DNA of 64,000 bases from Pisolithus tinctorius (lineage: Eukaryota > Basidiomycota > Agaricomycetes > Boletales > Pisolithaceae), in NCBI GenBank assembly GCA_024663395.1, contig JANFAH010000002.1, forward strand, positions 6,138,001 to 6,202,000, read 5' to 3'. How positions within the stretch are numbered: position 1 is the first letter of the stretch; each line of letters starts with the position of its first letter. Both the position numbers and the translations under genes were made by a program. Below are positions 1-11,339 of this stretch, piece after piece. A model generated the notes under the pieces. The model was not told where the DNA came from, ran no database searches, and was given only the letters and a program-made list of their open reading frames with translations.

Positions 1-131
1 CAACTCTATCCACTCCTTCACCCTCTTTCCTCAATCCAAGCTCAGAGTCCCTTCGGGTCGAACTAGACCCATTCCTATCAAGCCCTAGGAGTCCCCTACA
101 CTCCCTAGGTTCGCTAAATAGCTAACTTACA
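1..131 (+). repeat. LTR of family B, 3' end only
   Basis: The segment ends in CTAACTTACA and aligns with the ends of the LTRs at 3709-4112 (+) and 12910-13345 (-). All three share a CTAGACCCAT core and a CCCTAGG block. The upstream part lies outside the window, and nothing recognisable follows it up to 309. Confidence 0.75.
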
Positions 132-309
132 CCGGTTGTTCAGGTTTGTTGGAGGAGGTGTCTGTGACAGTGCTCTCCTGTTCTTCATCATCTGAAGATG
201 ATGCTTCATGAGTGGGTCACAACAGCACCCAATGTCAGTTGCTTTGGGGGTTTGTGGTGGTGCACTAAACAGTGACCAATTCAGCCAAAGGCTGGTAGAC
301 TTGAGCTTT

Positions 310-1286
310 TGTTATGCTCAACTGAAGTCAAGATGTAGGGAGAGCTCAATTGCAGACAATGGGTTTCTACTGAGCAATGGCTGCAGTAACCTTCATAATT
401 GACAAAGGATTTAAGCAATGCCAGTAAGAGTAGTCTGAGTTAGGGACATTAAAGGCAAAGTTGTCATAGTTGTGCCTTGACCCTGGCTGGACTCAGCCTT
501 GCACTCACTTAGTCCAGCCTCGGCCTCACCAATCCCATGTCCCCAGTTGGTCTAGCGCAGTGAACACTGCTTTGTAGTGTCTGTCATTTTGGTTAGGTCC
601 TGCCTGGTCTTGTCCCTGGTCCACTCTGTCCTGGTCTCCATTGTCTTAGTCATATCTTACTAATACCTGTCTTACCAATCACCTTAGCAATCTTTGTGAG
701 ACTGGCATTACCAGTCTCTGCACTATAGTTGTTTTTAGTATATAAACTCATAGATACTCAGCCTGTACCACTCAGTCTGAAATCAACTAAGTTATCCTGA
801 TAACCCCACCTTGGCCTTGGACTCAGACTGAGACCCATGCAAGGGAATAGCACTGTAGCCTCAGTCACTAAGTCCAAACAGTCCATCTTTCTGTACCTTC
901 ATCTTTACCCCTGACTCTGACCCCTTGGCCTCACACCTGCTTCAGTCTCCAGTCTGGCCTCAACCCAGACAACCTTGAACTTGACAGAAGTTCTGAGGAC
1001 AACTATATGATTGAGCAGCTCAAGTCTGGAGTTCCAGGACTAGAGCCAGCAGGCTAAATACTACAAGGAAATGAACCATGAGGCATCCACATGTAACAAG
1101 GTATCTACACTATTGGTTGAACAATAGTGGCACATGTCCTAAGCATGTAAAGAGATCATAATGCTAGTGGTGGAAATAAGGAGCCATCAGATCAGGGAGA
1201 AGACAGCTTGAAAAGGAAAAGTGTTCAATGAAACAAACACAAGGTAAATGTTCAACAAAAGGAAAAGATAGGGGTGAAACATAACA
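310..1286 (-). repeat. Solo LTR of family C, interrupted
   Basis: On the minus strand this matches the 315-bp LTR C copies at 12261-12575 and 16555-16869 (termini TGTTATG and CGTAACA). It is broken by a nested LTR (462-986) and by about 140 bp of unrelated sequence near 1020-1160. No target duplication was found for the outer copy. Confidence 0.7.
462..986 (+). repeat. Nested solo LTR of family D
   Basis: A 525-bp insert begins TGTCATAGTTG and ends CTTGACA. It sits inside LTR C between AAAGT (457-461) and GAAGT (987-991). The intact LTR C copies read CGAAGT here, so the two flanks look like one 5-bp target duplication altered at a CpG. A TATA-like TATATAAA lies near 739. The termini resemble the main gypsy LTR, suggesting a related family. 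Confidence 0.6.
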
Positions 1287-1777
1287 ACAGACAGAAGATG
1301 GAGACAGAGGGAGTAGGAACTAAGTTGATATTCATACTGAAGAACAGTGGGGTACAGTACATGCTTTTTATACCACTACAGTAATACAGTAACTGGAATT
1401 GGAACTGACATATGGAGACTCATAAATTTTCAAGTAAAAACTTCCTAGACAATGAATGAAGGGAAGACAGAAAACATATGATTGGTAACATAGGACAAAC
1501 CAAAAAGGAAACAGTCTAGGTGCTGGACCATGTGGTGTGCATGCTGTGGAGTACCTGGCTACACCCTGTCAAGGGGAAGTCTGAAAGGAGGTCACATGAC
1601 CCCTCAGAGAATGGTCTGCATGGTCCAACAGCAGACCAGCACAAGTCCAACAGCAGTTGGAGTGGAGAAGGTTCATAACTGACAGAGGGTGGGTGGAGCT
1701 GGTGCAGAGTGAGTGAATGACAGGTGGAGAAGGGTGTGGAGTGAGCAGGGACTTAGGACAAATGCACAGTCATGACA
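1287..1777 (-). repeat. Gypsy LTR A fragment
   Basis: This is the reverse complement of the first two thirds of the main gypsy LTR (compare 7185-7917). It ends with the LTR start TGTCATGACTG at 1777. The U5 end is missing where it abuts LTR C at 1286. It is followed by the polypurine tract (GGGGGGGC on the minus strand) and the gypsy 3' half. The 193 bases from 1778 to 1970 hold that tract and the leader of the antisense gene. Confidence 0.75.
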
Positions 1778-1970
1778 GTGCCCCCCCTAGGGCCTGAACC
1801 CCTGAAGGCTGCATGTTTGGAATGAGATCAACATGAGTTGATCATTTTGACATTGTTTGATGCCTTGAGGATAATGGCTTTAGCTGTGGTGGAGCTCCAT
1901 TGGAGTTCAAAGAACTGCTTAAAAACATGTGTTAGGGCACCAACCCTTCATACCTCTCCCCCCCATCATC

Positions 1971-2830
1971 ATGTCTTTCCAGCATGAGAACACAACCACC
2001 CAACCAACCCCAGGTCACTCCTGCAACTATTCCCAAGTCATGGATGATGCATTGGTCATCCTCACCAATGACTCAACTGACACTGAGTGGGAGGAAACCA
2101 TGGGGAAGGCATGCTGATGAGAGGAGGCCAAATGGAGGGAGAGAGAGCACAAGGTGGAGTGCAAGGCCAAGAGGTGGAAGGTTGAGGAGGAGTGACTGGA
2201 GGGGGAGCAGAAACAGAGGGAGGAGGAGGAGGAGGCCTGAAGGAAGAAGGCAGCAGAGGAAGAAGAGGTGCAAAAGAAACAGGCAGCAGAGGAGGAAGAG
2301 AGACAGCAGCAGAGGGTGTCAGAGGAGAGAGCCCAGGCCAGGCAGGATGAGGCTGCCCAGAGGTGTGTGGTGGAGCCCTATGAGCCAGGTGGAGCTGACT
2401 CATAGGTTACCTTTACCATTATCTTTTCAGGTTGTGTAGTGTGGTGTATGACATCAACACTGCCCAGAGGGTCCCTGGGACCTCTGTGGTGGTCACCATG
2501 ACCAGGAGGGCCCTGTGCACCTGCTGCATAGTGGGGAAGATGGTGGGCCAGTGCAAGCAGGGGTTGGGGAAGACCAGGGCCTGCATGCCCTGCCAAAATA
2601 AAAAGAAGGTGTGTAGTTGGATGAAGGAGGACTCAATGGCAGGGCCATTGCAAAAAAGAGTGGGGACAGGGAGCTCCTGAGGGGAGAAGAAGAAGAAACC
2701 ATGAGGGAAGGGGAAGGAAAAGGCAATGGAGCTGGAGGAGGCAGATGACAAGTGGGAGGCAGGTGAAGAGGATGAGGAGGAGCCAGTGACACTGCATGAG
2801 GGTGGTGAAGAACAAGTGATGGAAGAGTAG
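1971..2830 (+). pseudogene. Antisense accessory gene of the gypsy element, copy a (degenerate)
   Basis: The gene lies antisense between the gypsy chromodomain and 3' LTR. ATG at 1971 opens a Gln/Thr/Pro-rich start, followed by an acidic stretch and a Lys/Glu/Arg-rich presumed coiled coil. An intron acceptor TTTTCAG near 2430 leads to a cysteine cluster (CTCCIVGKMVGQC, then CMPCQNKKKVC) and a Glu-rich tail ending at 2830. Compared with the copy at 14489-15715, about 0.37 kb of the 3' coiled coil is gone between two GAGGGT repeats. In-frame stops occur at about 2115 and 2678. The function is unknown. The six-Cys spacing resembles short zinc-binding clusters, which is inference. Confidence 0.6.
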
Positions 2831-2984
2831 AGTAGTTTTTTTTTTTTGTCTTTGTTTTTAGTTTGGGTCTTTGTACTACTACAAATTAGACTTGTGACTT
2901 TTACTTTGACTCTGAGAAGTGAGGTGGACAAGCAGAGAAAATTCTAAGGTATTTAAGGTAGTTCAGTAAGGGGTGGAGTTGGCC

Positions 2985-3708
2985 CACAGAGGAAGGTTAC
3001 ATGGGCAGAGTACTATGGCAGAGGTTGATACAGGCCAGATTTGTGTGGATAGCATTCATGGCAAGTGGAGACTATGTCAGAAGCATGATCCAGCTCAGTT
3101 GCAAGCAACCAAGAGGTTTCTTCATTGGTGTTCTCATAACCAGCCCAGTGGACCAGGTATAAGAGTTGGCAGTGGTGGTGATGGCAGTGTGAGGAAATAG
3201 AATAGTGAGGATTTGAGGATAGGGTAGAATTTGAGAGGGAGTGAGTAAGACCAAAGGGGCTCCTATAACCTGAGCAAAGGAAAGATGGGGTGGGAGACTG
3301 TCTGGGGCAGTCTTAAACTTGTTCTTGTCTTTGGGGGTAACTCATCTATTTGTAAAAACTTACACTACAAACAAACTGTAAGTAAGTGCTGACTAAGCAC
3401 ACAAAAAGCGAACTATAGTACTCAAGTATAGTACCCACAACAGTAAGTAAAGAACTCATAAAACAAATAAAATAGCAATTAATAACCGATCCCATAGTAA
3501 GGAGATCTCTCTCATTACAGTGGTCCACCTTAGAGTCAAGTATCTCTGACACTTTGTACTCAAGGTCACCATTGACATCCACTGGCAGAGGCAGAGGTTG
3601 TTGTTGGTTTGGGAAAGGGTTAGCCACTGTGGCTTCCAGTTGTGAGACATGGAAGACCAGATGTACTGAGTGAATAGAGTCAGGGAGCTTAAGGGTGATG
3701 GAGGGTGT
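2985..3708 (-). pseudogene. Gypsy pol 3' end: integrase tail and chromodomain, broken
   Basis: On the minus strand the order is the integrase C-terminal tail (3708-3640), a linker, and a chromodomain. The chromodomain begins DVNGDLEYKVSEILDSKVDH at about 3585-3520 and resumes at 3187 after a 332-bp insertion. Its remainder (LVCWAGYENT-like, then a Trp-rich and YP-K-P segment) reaches about 2985. Chromodomains target chromovirus integration to particular chromatin. This copy is dead: frames are broken and it is joined at 3709 to an LTR of another family. Confidence 0.75.
3188..3519. repeat. Solo LTR-like insertion (family E)
   Basis: A 332-bp insert with ends TGTGAGG and CATTACA interrupts the chromodomain. 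The uninterrupted gypsy copies read GGCGGTCC here. The flanks GCAG and GTGG are compatible with a 4-bp GCGG target duplication altered at its CpG on opposite strands. There is no coding capacity, and the family was not recognised. Confidence 0.5.
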
Positions 3709-4112
3709 TGTAGGGAATAAGTACTCCCTACTAAGGAGATTTAATTATTTTATCCTTTCTACTGTATTTTTGCTTTGATTTACATTAGTGATACTCAGCC
3801 TACCTGTGTGGCGCATTTTCAGTAGCTTAGTCAGCAATTTTTGCGCACTAGTGTAGGTCTACAGTACACAATAAAAAAAAGGAGGAAACCAGACTGCAAA
3901 TGAAAGACTGCAACAAGCCCTTGTTGAGGCACTCCCAGACAATCTCCAGACACCAATAATCACTCCTCTCACTATTCCATCATTCTGCCCAACTCAAATC
4001 CACTCCTTTGCCTCTTTTTCACTGATCCAAGCACAGAGTCCCTCTGGGACAAACTAGACCCATTTCTATCTATCCCTAGGATCCCCTAGCTTCACTTTCT
4101 ACCTAATTTACA
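3709..4112 (+). repeat. LTR of family B
   Basis: The LTR has termini TGTAGGGAATAAG and CTAATTTACA. It is about 400 bp and collinear with the inverted copy at 12910-13345. It is inserted in gypsy integrase sequence at 3708. Position and following sequence suggest it is the 5' LTR of the element that continues to 7184. Confidence 0.75.
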
Positions 4113-4114
4113 AC

Positions 4115-4130
4115 TGGAGCCAACTGCAAG
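4115..4130 (+). other. Putative primer binding site of element B
   Basis: TGGAGCCAACTGCA starts two bases after the LTR end. That is the usual position of a tRNA primer binding site, and TGG is the usual first triplet. The tRNA was not identified. Confidence 0.4.
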
Positions 4131-5619
4131 GGGCTCTGCCTTGCTTGGATCCCTCCCTCCTCCTCCTGCCTGGATTTCGCATTTTGGCAGGTTTTCTTTC
4201 GTGTTTGTAGCCCTCTGAAGTCATAGGTCATCTCCTGCGTTCATTTCTGCTCCATATAAACTGTTTTGAGCCACTCGAACCCCCCATCAAGTCATTTTCA
4301 GGCATTTTGTCTTCAAAGCCCCTTCAGGTCATGTTTTGCCCTCTCGAAGTTGTTTATCTGGCACATTTTCAGACTACTAGCACCCCAGTGTGTCACCTTC
4401 CATTGCCTATCTGCCAGTGAGATCTCTGCCCAGCCATTTGAGGTGCTTCTGGCCACATTTGTGTGCCTTTGCCCCCAGAGCCCTCTCCAGTCGCATTTTT
4501 GGCTGTTTGAAGCCATTTCTCTTCGCATTTTTTGTTGTACAAGGTCTTCTGCATTGCCCTCACTCATTGCCCATCATTTTTGGCTGTCTGCACCATTCCA
4601 GTTGCCATCAAACCGCATTTTTCACATGTAAGACCCCTTTGACCCACTTGGACCATTGCTTCAGCTACTCTAGGCCTTTTCCCACTGTTTTTCTGCTGTC
4701 TTAAGCTGTTTATTGTCACCAGTGCTCATTCTCAGTCCATAGGAGTTGCCCACACCCATTTGAGGTCACACAAAGTCGCTTTTTGGCACACTACCCCCAG
4801 AATTGCCCTCTCCCCCTCCTGCTGCCAGAGTTTTACTCTTGGCAGTGTTTCCAGCTCATTTTTGGCATCTTAGCACTGCAGATTGCTGCCCCCTGGTCAC
4901 TTGTCATCATTTTCCCCACCCATTGGTGCAGTTCTGAACCACTCAAGTCCCCATTGAACCAGTTTTCAGTGTTCACCTTCAAGAACCCTTCAGTCTTCCA
5001 GGGTTGCATCTTTGCCATTTGCACTCTCATTTTCACCTCCAGCAGTTGTCTTTAGCTGTGTCAAATCCCTCCCACTCATTTTGTGGTCTTTGCAGTCATT
5101 CTTGGTTGCTTCCAGCCATAGATTGGCTCTCCAACACTTCGGGTTCTAATCTACACACTAGTATTTGTGTTTTAGTGTTACTGCTTGAATTCTAGCCTTT
5201 GGGATTGTATCTGGGTATTCTGTGCCCCTTGAGTGCTTGAGTTCATGTTTTGGCCCTTCAACTTGAGTATTTCCACTTTGAGCTCATGTTTTTGCTGTTC
5301 ACACTCACGGTCCAAGTCATCAAAACCTTCAGGATCACATCATAGACCTTTAAGCTCACTTCAAGCCCTTGGTGCTTATGTGCAGTTGTATTTGTTGAAG
5401 TGTTGTCACCTTTACCTGACTTTTGCTTACATTGTACAAGCTTACATAATAAATCTTCGCACTTAGGATGTTTGTTTTTCCTTCAGGTGTACCTCAGACT
5501 TCTTCTAACTGAAGCCTGAGGTAACTGTTCTTCTTTGTTGATTAATAGCTACCTTACTGACTTACTACTGTAGTCTCCTTCCTAGGTCCCTTGTCTTGAC
5601 CTACCTTCAAGAGTATTTT

Positions 5620-6764
5620 CCCTTTGGTTGGAAGACCTGAGTTCTCAGGAGACCCTCATGGCCTTCAAGACTACTTTGATCAGGTGGTCAGGTACTGTGA
5701 GGAAAGGAGAGTCTTCAAAGACAAGGCAACCATCTGAGTTGCACTTCAGTTTGCACCTCTGAGCTCATTGAAGCTTTGGTTGCACTTCATCAAGCCTAGT
5801 AGTGGTGAATGGGATCAATTCATATGCCTTGTCATCCAGAAGTACCCTGAGCTAGAGCAGCCAGGAGATGATCTTGACCCCCTTGACAAACTCCTCACCT
5901 TTCTCAAGAAGGCTTGTACCTTCAAATTTGATTCACTCTCATCCCTAGGCCAGTATCTTCAAAGTTTCCAGCAGCAGTTCCTGCATCTTGTAAAGCAGGG
6001 TATTTTGGACATTGAAGCACAGTCAAGGCTCTTTGTTTGAGGCCTTTCATTACAGCTTGCAATGAAGGTAATGACCAGCCTCCTTTGCTAGTTCCCCCAG
6101 CATGCCCCAAACCTCTCCTGGCACTTCATTGATGTTGTTTGTCACACCAGGTATGTGCTGGTAAACCAGCTGGTTGGTGATGACACAGGGAAGTGGTGGA
6201 GTTCAGACCCCCCCCATTGAGTTGAGCCTGCTTCAGCTTTGAATAGCTGGCATCCTCTTCAAAATGAACCTTTGACCTTGAGTAGACCCCCTCCCTGCTT
6301 TGAGTCAACTTTGAACAGTACCCCACATCAAGTTGAGCCCCCTTCAGTTTCAAATAGCCAGCATCCTCTTTGAGATGAACCTTCAACCTCAAATAGACCC
6401 TCTCCCTGCTTCAAGTCAACCTTGAACAGTCCCCCTTGTCCAGTTTCAAGCCTGTGTCCCTGTTCCTCAGCAAGGGGCTCCAAGTAACATCCAACTTTGC
6501 TTTGAGTTGGTTTCAAATGACTCAAATTCTCATCCAGCCTCAAGTAAGCCCTCCCCACAGCCTAGTTCAACTTTGAGGAGTCCCCCTCAACTCAACCCTT
6601 GCTCAAATGACTCCCCTGTTCATCAGGGAGCCTCAAGGCAACCTTCTGCCCTTGAGAGGTTTGGTTTCTGCTTCTTCTGTGGTCGAGAAGGTCATGTTCA
6701 AGCTCAGCACAGTGTGTGCACTTTATATCTGGTGTCAGGCAGGTGTAGGATTGTTCATGGCTGA
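5620..6764 (+). pseudogene. Gag remnant of LTR retrotransposon B
   Basis: A 90-codon open stretch at 5768-6040 (Trp/Lys/Phe-rich, with the helical run GQYLQSFQQQFLHLVKQG) resembles the capsid part of LTR-element gag proteins. A proline/serine-rich linker follows. At 6660-6715 there is CFFCGREGHVQAQHSVC, which reads as a decayed CCHC zinc knuckle. Several stops and frame changes separate these parts. Assignment rests on this layout and on the preceding LTR. Confidence 0.5.
6221..6442 (+). repeat. 111-bp tandem duplication in the gag linker
   Basis: Two units begin GTTGAGCC at 6221 and 6332. 111 bp is a multiple of three, so each unit adds 37 codons to the Pro/Ser-rich linker. The two units differ mainly by transitions. 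Confidence 0.7.
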
Positions 6765-7184
6765 GTTGTGCTACCTACAGGTCAGGAGATCCCTTGAGAG
6801 GCTCCTGGGTGAACTCTCAGGGAGCAGCTCAGCTTCTGGGCCCTGACTCATGGTCATGGTAGTTTGATTTCACAGGTACCTTCCCCTGCTTCACCTCTGT
6901 CCTCTCCAGGACTCTCTCCCCCTCATCATGTTTGCACTGATCCTCCAAATTCTGCTTGAAGTTGAGGTGCCCAAATTGAAGTAGCTGATTCATGCTCAAG
7001 CTTTGTCAAGCACCCCTTGACCTCTACTTGCCAACTCTCCCCATGCCTTAGGGCCCCAGTGGCTCAGTTGTTTTGACTTCAACCCCTTCTCCTGGCTTCA
7101 AATTGTACTCAAGTTCAAAGAACTGACTTTGAACAACCTCACCTCTCTCCTCTGCCTTCAGTTGAAGTTTGTAGCCCCCCTCTG

Positions 7185-7917
7185 TGTCATGACCATGCAT
7201 TTGTCCTAGGTCCCCACTCACTCTGTACCCAACTCTGCTGACCATTCACTCACTCTGCACCAACTTTGCCCACCCTCTGTCAGTTATGAACCTTCTCTGC
7301 TCCAACTGCTGTTGGACTTGTGCTGGTCTGTTGTCAGACCATGCAGACCATTCTCTGAGGGGTCATGTGACCTCCTTTCAGACTTCTCCTTGACAGCGCA
7401 CAGCCAGGTACTCCACAGCATGTGTACCACATGGTCCTGCACCTAGACTGTTTCCTTTTGGTTTGTCCTATGTTACCCCTCATATGTTTTCCATCTTCCC
7501 TTCATTCATTGTCCAGGAAGTTTTACTTGAAAATTTATGATTCTCCATATGTCAGTTCTGATTCTGGTTACTGTACCTCTGTAGCAGTATAAAAGCATGT
7601 ATCACACTCCACTGTTCTCCAGTACAAATATCAACTTAGTTTCTACTCCTTCTGTCTCTGACTTCTGTCTGTCAGAGTAACCTCTGACTGTCTGTCTGGT
7701 CTCTACCTCTGAAATACAAGGGCTGAGATCATACAAGGGGGTAGTGCATGAGCTAAACCTGATGCCCTCACTCTGCTCTGCCTTTACTCCAGTGGACTTC
7801 ATTCCTGCCAACACTCTGCCAGTCAGAGTTCTGTTCCTTTGTGTTGGACTTGCTTCTGGACCCCTCCCCAGACCTTGTCTAGCATCAGAGTTGGTCAGAG
7901 TAGGCCTGGATCTGACA
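7185..7917 (+). repeat. 5' LTR (family A) of gypsy copy 1
   Basis: A 733-bp LTR runs from TGTCATGACC to CTGACA. A polymerase II TATA box (TATAAAA, 7588-7594) precedes a presumed start about 30 bases on. Equivalent LTRs lie at 54769-55501 and 59468-60186 (+) and, partial, at 1287-1777 and 13596-14295 (-). It is CpG-poorer than the copy at 54769, so probably older. Confidence 0.85.
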
Positions 7918-7978
7918 GTATATTCATACTTGCACTTGTATGATCTCATTTTCTGTCTTCCAAAAAACTTACACCATT

Positions 7979-9251
7979 ATGAGAACTCAAGCTCAATCCC
8001 AGAGGGAGCTTGCTGAGAACCTTGCTGCAGTGCTAGCTAATCCACATCATCTCCCTTCTGGAATTGAACAATTCCAATCCTTCTCTGCTCAATGCCACTC
8101 TTGCACTGAAGGTGAAAGTGCTTCACAAGCTGGTCACTCTGACCTCCACCCAACAACCTTCCATACTCCATCTCCTCATAACTGAGATGATGGACCTGAC
8201 CCCAACCCTGATGACCCTGATGGTGATCCCAATGGCAGGGGCAGTGGTGATGGGGATATCCCCAAAGACCTGGCTGAGTTGGCAGAGGATCCCCTTGTAG
8301 CTCTCACTAGGGCTGTCCATGCACTGGGGACTCTGCTCCAAAAACCAAAGTCCATGAGCCTGACACCTTCAACAGCTCTGACCCCAAGAAACTCTGCAAG
8401 TTCCTTGTGCAGTGTGAGTTGAACTTTCAAGACTGCTCCCATGCATTCTGCTCCAACAGAGCACAGGTAACCTTTGCTCAGTCTTACCTTAAGGATATGG
8501 CCCTGGCTTGGTTCGAGCCAGACCTACTAAATCCTGAAAATTATGACTGCCTGCTCTGGATGGATGACTATCACAAGTTCTTGCAAGCGCTCACAACTAA
8601 TTTCAGTCTGCATGATGCCATAGCAGATGCCATCCAACAACTCAAGAACCTTACTATGAAGGAGGGCTCTTGAATTACCAAATACATCATGGAGTTCAAT
8701 TGCTGGGCTGCACAGGTCAAAGACTATGGTGTTGGTGCACTCTGCCACTGCTTCTATAGCAGACTCCCAGACCACATCAAAGACGAGATTGCTCAAGTCA
8801 GAAAGCCTTCTACTCTGGCACAACTGTGTGAACTTGCCCAAACTATTGATGTGCATGACTGGGAGTGTAAAGCAGAAATTTTGCACACCACCAATTTTGC
8901 CACTGACAAGTCACAGTCTTCCAACCCTGACAACACCCTGAAAACAAGTCTAAATCATCATCCTCCACCCCCCCTCCAAAGTCCAATGCCAAGGGCAAGG
9001 GCAAAGAGAAAGATCTGCCCAAGTCTGACACATCCAAGTCTGATATTGCCCATCTTCTCAGCAAGGATGGCAAACTCACCTCCACTGAATGTCAGCACAG
9101 GATGCAGAACAACCTCTGCCTCTTCTGTGGCAAGGCTGGCCACTCTGCTAAGGACTGTCCCAAGTCCACCTCTTGTGCAGCCAAAGCCCATGCAGCTATG
9201 GCTGGAACTCCTCCTCCTCCACCTGCAGAGAAGGCAGAGCCAAAAAATTAG
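7979..9251 (+). pseudogene. Gag, gypsy copy 1 (stops and frameshifts)
   Basis: The gene starts MRTQAQSQREL 61 bases after the LTR. It contains the retrotransposon gag (capsid) core around 8395-8690, including FAQSYLKDMALAWFEPD. A Ser/Lys-rich linker and a CCHC zinc knuckle CLFCGKAGHSAKDC (about 9117-9158) follow, and the stop TAG lies at 9249-9251. Gag packages the element RNA in the cytoplasm. The frame is broken near 8186, 8302, 8673 and 8950, so no product is expected. Confidence 0.8.
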
Positions 9252-9285
9252 TCTGTTCCTCCAGGGAGCTCACACAGCCTGGAGG
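9242..9285 (+). promoter_or_regulatory. -1 ribosomal frameshift cassette at the gag/pol junction, copy 1
   Basis: The heptamer A AAA AAT (9242-9248) lies in the gag frame directly before the TAG stop. After nine bases comes an 8-bp perfect stem, CCTCCAGG (9258-9265) with CCTGGAGG (9278-9285), enclosing a 12-nt loop. Pol lies in the -1 frame. The cassette is kept in all three copies of the family. Confidence 0.7.
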
Positions 9286-11339
9286 AAGTGTTGACCCCAA
9301 CTCTGCACAACTGGATGTCCACTCTCTCTAGTCCCAATTCCTTACTTCCATCTGTAACTCTTCTTGGTTATTCTGTTGATACTGTTTCTGCATTGATTGA
9401 TTCTGGCTCTTCTCATTGTTTTGTAGACCTGTCTGTAATCAAAAAATATGCTATTCCCATTTCCTCCATTTCTCCACCAATTCCACTCTGCTTGTTTGAT
9501 GGTAGTACAAATACTGTCATTTCCTGAGAAGTAGATCTTTTGCTCTGCTTTCCTTCCAGCAATGTCAACTCCATTTTGTTTTATGTTACTCCATTGGATT
9601 CTTCTTGTTTGCTGGTATTAGGACACAACTGGCTCACCTGCTTCAATCCATCGATTGACTGGGTGGTGGGCAGTATATTGTTTAAACCATCATTACAGGG
9701 AATGCTGACACCCCAGGTGCCTTTGTCACCCTCCACTGTGACCTCCACTCCAGATCTGACACCCTCTGCTCCATTTGCAGCTCTGACTTCACCTCTGACT
9801 GACTCACCATGCTCTGCTCTGCTCATCTCACTCATCAATGCTGCCATGTATGTCAGAGCCTGTGCTCTCCCTGGCTCTAGGCAGTTCTGCTTACAGCTCT
9901 CCACTGATGATGTGAAGCTTCATGCATCCTCCACTTCCTCTCTGTCTCCTGACCTCTCCTCAGTCCCTTCTGAGTATCATGAGTTTGCTGATGTCTTTAG
10001 TAAAGACAAGGCTACCAAACTTGCACCACACTGCTCATTCAATCTCAAGATCAACCTTGAGGAAGGAGCTTCTCCACCCATCAGCATGATCTACTCTCTG
10101 TCTCCACCAGAGCTTGAAGCTCTCCACACCTTCATTGATGAGGATCTTGGCTACAGTTTCATCAAGCAGTCCACCTCCACTCATGGTGCCCCTGTCCTCT
10201 TTGTAAAGAAAAAGGATGGTTCACTCCACCCCTGCATAGACTATCAAGGACTCAATAAAATCACAAAAAAAGACTGCTATCTGCTGCTGCTCATCTCCAA
10301 CCTACTCAACTCTCCAAGCCATGCTAAAGTCTACACCAAGGTTGACATCCACCATGCCTATCATCTGGTCTGCATCACAGATGGCAATGACTGCTTTCCA
10401 CACTTGTTATGGTTCTTACAAGTGGCAGGTAATGCCCTTCAGTCTGACTAACATGCCTGTGGCTTTCCAGTGATTTGTTAATAGCATCTTTGCAGACATG
10501 CTCAATGTCTGCATTGTGGTATACCTCAATGACATCCTAATTTATTCACAGGACATGGGTTCACACTGTGATCATGTAAAAGAGGTACTCCACCACCTTC
10601 AAAAGCATCGTCTCTATGCCAAGCCAGAGAAGTGCAAGTTCCACACCACCTCCATCAAGTACCTTGGCTACATTCTCTCTCCCTCTGGTCTCACCATGTC
10701 CACTGAGAAGGTTCAGGCAGTCTGCAACTGGCCTGAGCCACAGCAGGTGAGAGACATCCAGTCCTTCCTTGGCTTTGCAAACTTCTACAGATGATTCATT
10801 AATAACTACTCCAACATCATCATTCCACTCACTTGCCTCATGTGAAAGGGTGCTCCTTGGAACTTTTCTGAGGAGTGCCACTCCACCTTCCTCCACCTGA
10901 AGGATGCCTTCAGCTCAGCTCCTGTTCTCACTCATTGGGTTCCTGATGCTCTGCTTACAGTTGAAACTGATGCCTCAAACTATGCCATTGCTGGTATTTT
11001 GTCACTCACCTGCTCCAATGGTGAACTCTGCCCAGTTGCTTTCTACTCCCACACTGTGACCACACCAGAACTCAACTATGATACCCATGACAAGGAGCTG
11101 TTGGCCATCATTGAGGCCTTCTGCCATTAGCAGCATTACCTAGAATGCTCTGCCTTACCTGTCGATATGGTGAGGGACCACAAAAACCTTGAGTACTTTT
11201 CCACTTCTAAGGTTCCCACCCATTGCCAGGCTCACTGGTTGGAGTACCTTTCACAGTTTAACCTTTCCATCTGCTTCCGACCTGGCCACCTGGGAGCCAA
11301 ACCCAATACATTTACATGACATTGGGACACCTACCCAAA

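Larger units (their letters stand above)
4113..7184 (+). mobile_element. Internal region of LTR retrotransposon B, degenerate and truncated
   Basis: From 4113 to about 5460 no gene is seen. The sequence is CA/TT-rich with scattered CATTTT-containing units, perhaps a decayed leader or satellite. Gag-like coding remnants follow (5620-6764), and then 420 bases with no clear frame. It stops exactly where the gypsy LTR begins (7185), so pol is absent. The combination of LTR, primer-site-like sequence and a zinc-knuckle gag supports an LTR retrotransposon. The superfamily cannot be assigned without pol. Confidence 0.55.

Noticed and set aside
2062..2815. Pro/Leu/Ser-rich minus-strand open frames
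   Set aside because: These are shadows of the purine-rich, Glu/Lys-coding antisense gene on the plus strand. The same applies to 14581-15839 (-) and 53513-54595 (+).
4266..5466. Chain of plus-strand open frames in the CATTTT-rich region
   Set aside because: Codon content is biased only by base composition, the frames do not connect by splicing, and no motif is visible.
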